Both the position numbers and the translations under genes were made by a program. From Salinimicrobium tongyeongense (lineage in GTDB: Bacteria > Bacteroidota > Bacteroidia > Flavobacteriales > Flavobacteriaceae), in NCBI RefSeq assembly GCF_026109735.1, contig NZ_CP069620.1, positions 1,116,001-1,180,000 on the forward strand: a stretch of 64,000 bases of DNA, written 5' to 3'. Below, piece by piece: positions 63,334 through 64,000 of the stretch. The notes below the pieces were generated by a model. The model was not told the DNA's origin and did no database searches. It saw only the letters and a list, made by a program, of their open reading frames with translations. Every line of letters begins with the position of its first letter. Positions within the stretch are counted from its first letter, which is position 1.

Positions 63334-63672
63334 ATGAGCACATTTACAATCTTTTTAACGCTAATCATTATAGTAGCGTTCCTACTGGTAGTAGTAATCA
63401 TGGTTCAAAACCCTAAGGGCGGCGGATTATCTTCAGCTTTTGGCGGTGGCGCAAACCAGATTGGCGGAGTTCAAAAGACTTCAGATTTTTTAGATAAAAG
63501 TACCTGGACGCTTGCTACGCTTCTTCTTGTGCTTATCCTGCTTTCTAACGTGACCATCATGGATGGCAGCGGAGTGGGCGAATCTAAGATCATGGGGGGA
63601 GAACCTGAAGTAGAGACTAACATCCCTGCCCCTGTTGAAGCTCCTGCCACTACCCCTGCAGAGCAGAACTAG
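63334..63672 (+). CDS. secG: protein translocase subunit SecG
   Basis: 112 residues. Two transmembrane helices: FLTLIIIVAFLLVVVIMVQNPKGGGLSSAFGGGA, where QNPKGGGLSS.FGG is the SecG signature, and LATLLLVLILLSNVTIM. The C-terminal tail is Pro/Ala rich. SecG assists SecYE in preprotein transport across the inner membrane. It follows the TPR-like gene by 5 bp; a terminator separates it from groES. Confidence 0.95.
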   Translation: MSTFTIFLTLIIIVAFLLVVVIMVQNPKGGGLSSAFGGGANQIGGVQKTSDFLDKSTWTLATLLLVLILLSNVTIMDGSGVGESKIMGGEPEVETNIPAPVEAPATTPAEQN

Positions 63673-63698
63673 AAACGACATTTTTCACACTTATATCA

Positions 63699-63730
63699 AT
63701 GCCGGCTTATGACAAGCTGGCATTTTTTTT
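63699..63730 (+). terminator. terminator after secG
   Basis: ATGCCGGCTT pairs with AAGCTGGCAT (one G-U pair) around 5 nt and leads into a run of nine T. Confidence 0.85.
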
Positions 63731-63754
63731 TGGCTTTTGTCAGCATTTTTCAAG

Positions 63755-63769
63755 TGGCACAATTTTCGT
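63755..63769 (+). promoter_or_regulatory. sigma-54-like site upstream of groES
   Basis: TGGCAC at 63755-63760, then GG-N10-GT where the sigma-54 consensus has GC. It lies 50 bp before the groES ATG. A sigma-54 activator gene is 2 kb upstream. Tentative; no CIRCE element is visible. Confidence 0.35.
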
Positions 63770-63819
63770 CCATAAGGCAATTCAAACAAAGAATTCATTA
63801 ACTAAAATACATTTGAAAA

Positions 63820-64000
63820 ATGGCACTAAACATTAAACCTCTTTCAGACAGAGTACTTGTTGAGCCTGCCGCAGCCGAAACTCAGACTGCATCAGGTATT
63901 TACATTCCCGAAACCGCAAAAGAAAAGCCTCAAAAAGGTACCGTAGTAGCCGTAGGTGGCGGTAAAAAAGATCACGACATGACCGTTAAGGTTGGTGACA
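63820..64000 (+). CDS. groES: co-chaperonin GroES, N-terminal part
   Basis: The first 60 codons are present. [20 protein letters not shown], the mobile loop [19 protein letters not shown] and [12 protein letters not shown] are diagnostic. GroES caps the GroEL chamber in protein folding. The right edge of the window cuts the gene, and groEL is expected beyond it. ATG 63820 follows TACATTTG, an apparent -7 box that lies too close to be a normal promoter. Confidence 0.95.
   Translation, partial: MALNIKPLSDRVLVEPAAAETQTASGIYIPETAKEKPQKGTVVAVGGGKKDHDMTVKVGD

Noticed and set aside
63811-63819. TACATTTG as the groES promoter -7 box
   Set aside because: It ends only 4 bp before the ATG and has no TTTG at the right distance; left as uncertain in favour of the upstream sigma-54-like site.

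Overview
The window is chromosomal DNA of a member of the Flavobacteriaceae (Bacteroidetes). Evidence: the gliding/type IX secretion genes gldK-gldL-gldM-gldN, a GSCFA protein, a FolK-deoxynucleoside kinase fusion, an outer-membrane beta-barrel protein with a carboxypeptidase-like N-terminal domain, many short Lys/Arg-started lipoproteins, and promoters of the Bacteroidetes type (TTTG, 18-20 bp, TAnnTTTG). Base composition is moderate and even, apart from an AT-richer insertion sequence and a toxin-antitoxin pair. I cannot name a genus with confidence; Gramella, Salegentibacter or Salinimicrobium relatives would fit.

Layout. 1-1.2 kb: end of the Kdo transferase gene and two paralogous small coiled-coil lipoproteins. 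1.6-4.6 kb: a multi-PAS histidine kinase with a one-domain response regulator. 4.8-6.5 kb: an ArsR-type repressor and an MFS drug exporter. 6.7-9.7 kb: tRNA-Gly and tRNA-Leu in one transcript, then mutS. 9.9-13 kb: an RNA methyltransferase, a complete IS3-family insertion sequence, and the folK-dNK fusion. 13-18.4 kb: an AsmA-like protein, a DUF2797 protein and a GH3-family protein. 18.5-21.5 kb: an operon of a PLP deaminase-like enzyme, a LysM glucosaminidase and hemL. 21.6-28.7 kb: a disulfide oxidoreductase, small membrane and Cys-rich proteins, urocanate hydratase, a DUF4136 lipoprotein, a toxin-antitoxin pair and a long phenylalanine hydroxylase. 28.7-36.3 kb: DUF4230, GSCFA and alaS, then an operon of an M23 peptidase, a MerR regulator, LemA and two TPM proteins. 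36.8-44.1 kb: the beta-barrel protein, the GTPases der and era, a lipoprotein, a DUF4403-like protein and a gamma-carbonic anhydrase. 44.5-50.3 kb: a frameshifted gene, initiator tRNA, small proteins, an ABC-F protein, DUF983 and a DAO oxidoreductase. 50.3-58.7 kb: gldN-M-L-K, an arginase-fold protein that has lost metal ligands, and topA. 59-64 kb: miaB, a sigma-54 activator, lptE, a TPR-like protein, secG and the start of groES.

Most genes are housekeeping. The unusual content lies in the DNA between and across them. A 13-bp odd palindrome, AAAATGNCATTTT, occurs at least nine times exactly and about nine more times with one mismatch. It is the exact centre of a perfect 59-bp palindrome at 36710-36768 and sits in the loop of another terminator. 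A second odd palindrome, CTTCSGAAG, occurs at least 18 times. Other repeats are heptad arrays (CAGTGAT-like) abutting stop codons, paired 15-bp hairpins that differ by compensatory changes, a 42-bp repeat at two distant sites whose three differences are all synonymous in one frame, and a MITE-like inverted repeat. One repeat-like, GC-rich hairpin appears to have inserted in frame into urocanate hydratase. I found no CRISPR array, phage or defence island. All counts were made by eye and are minimum values.
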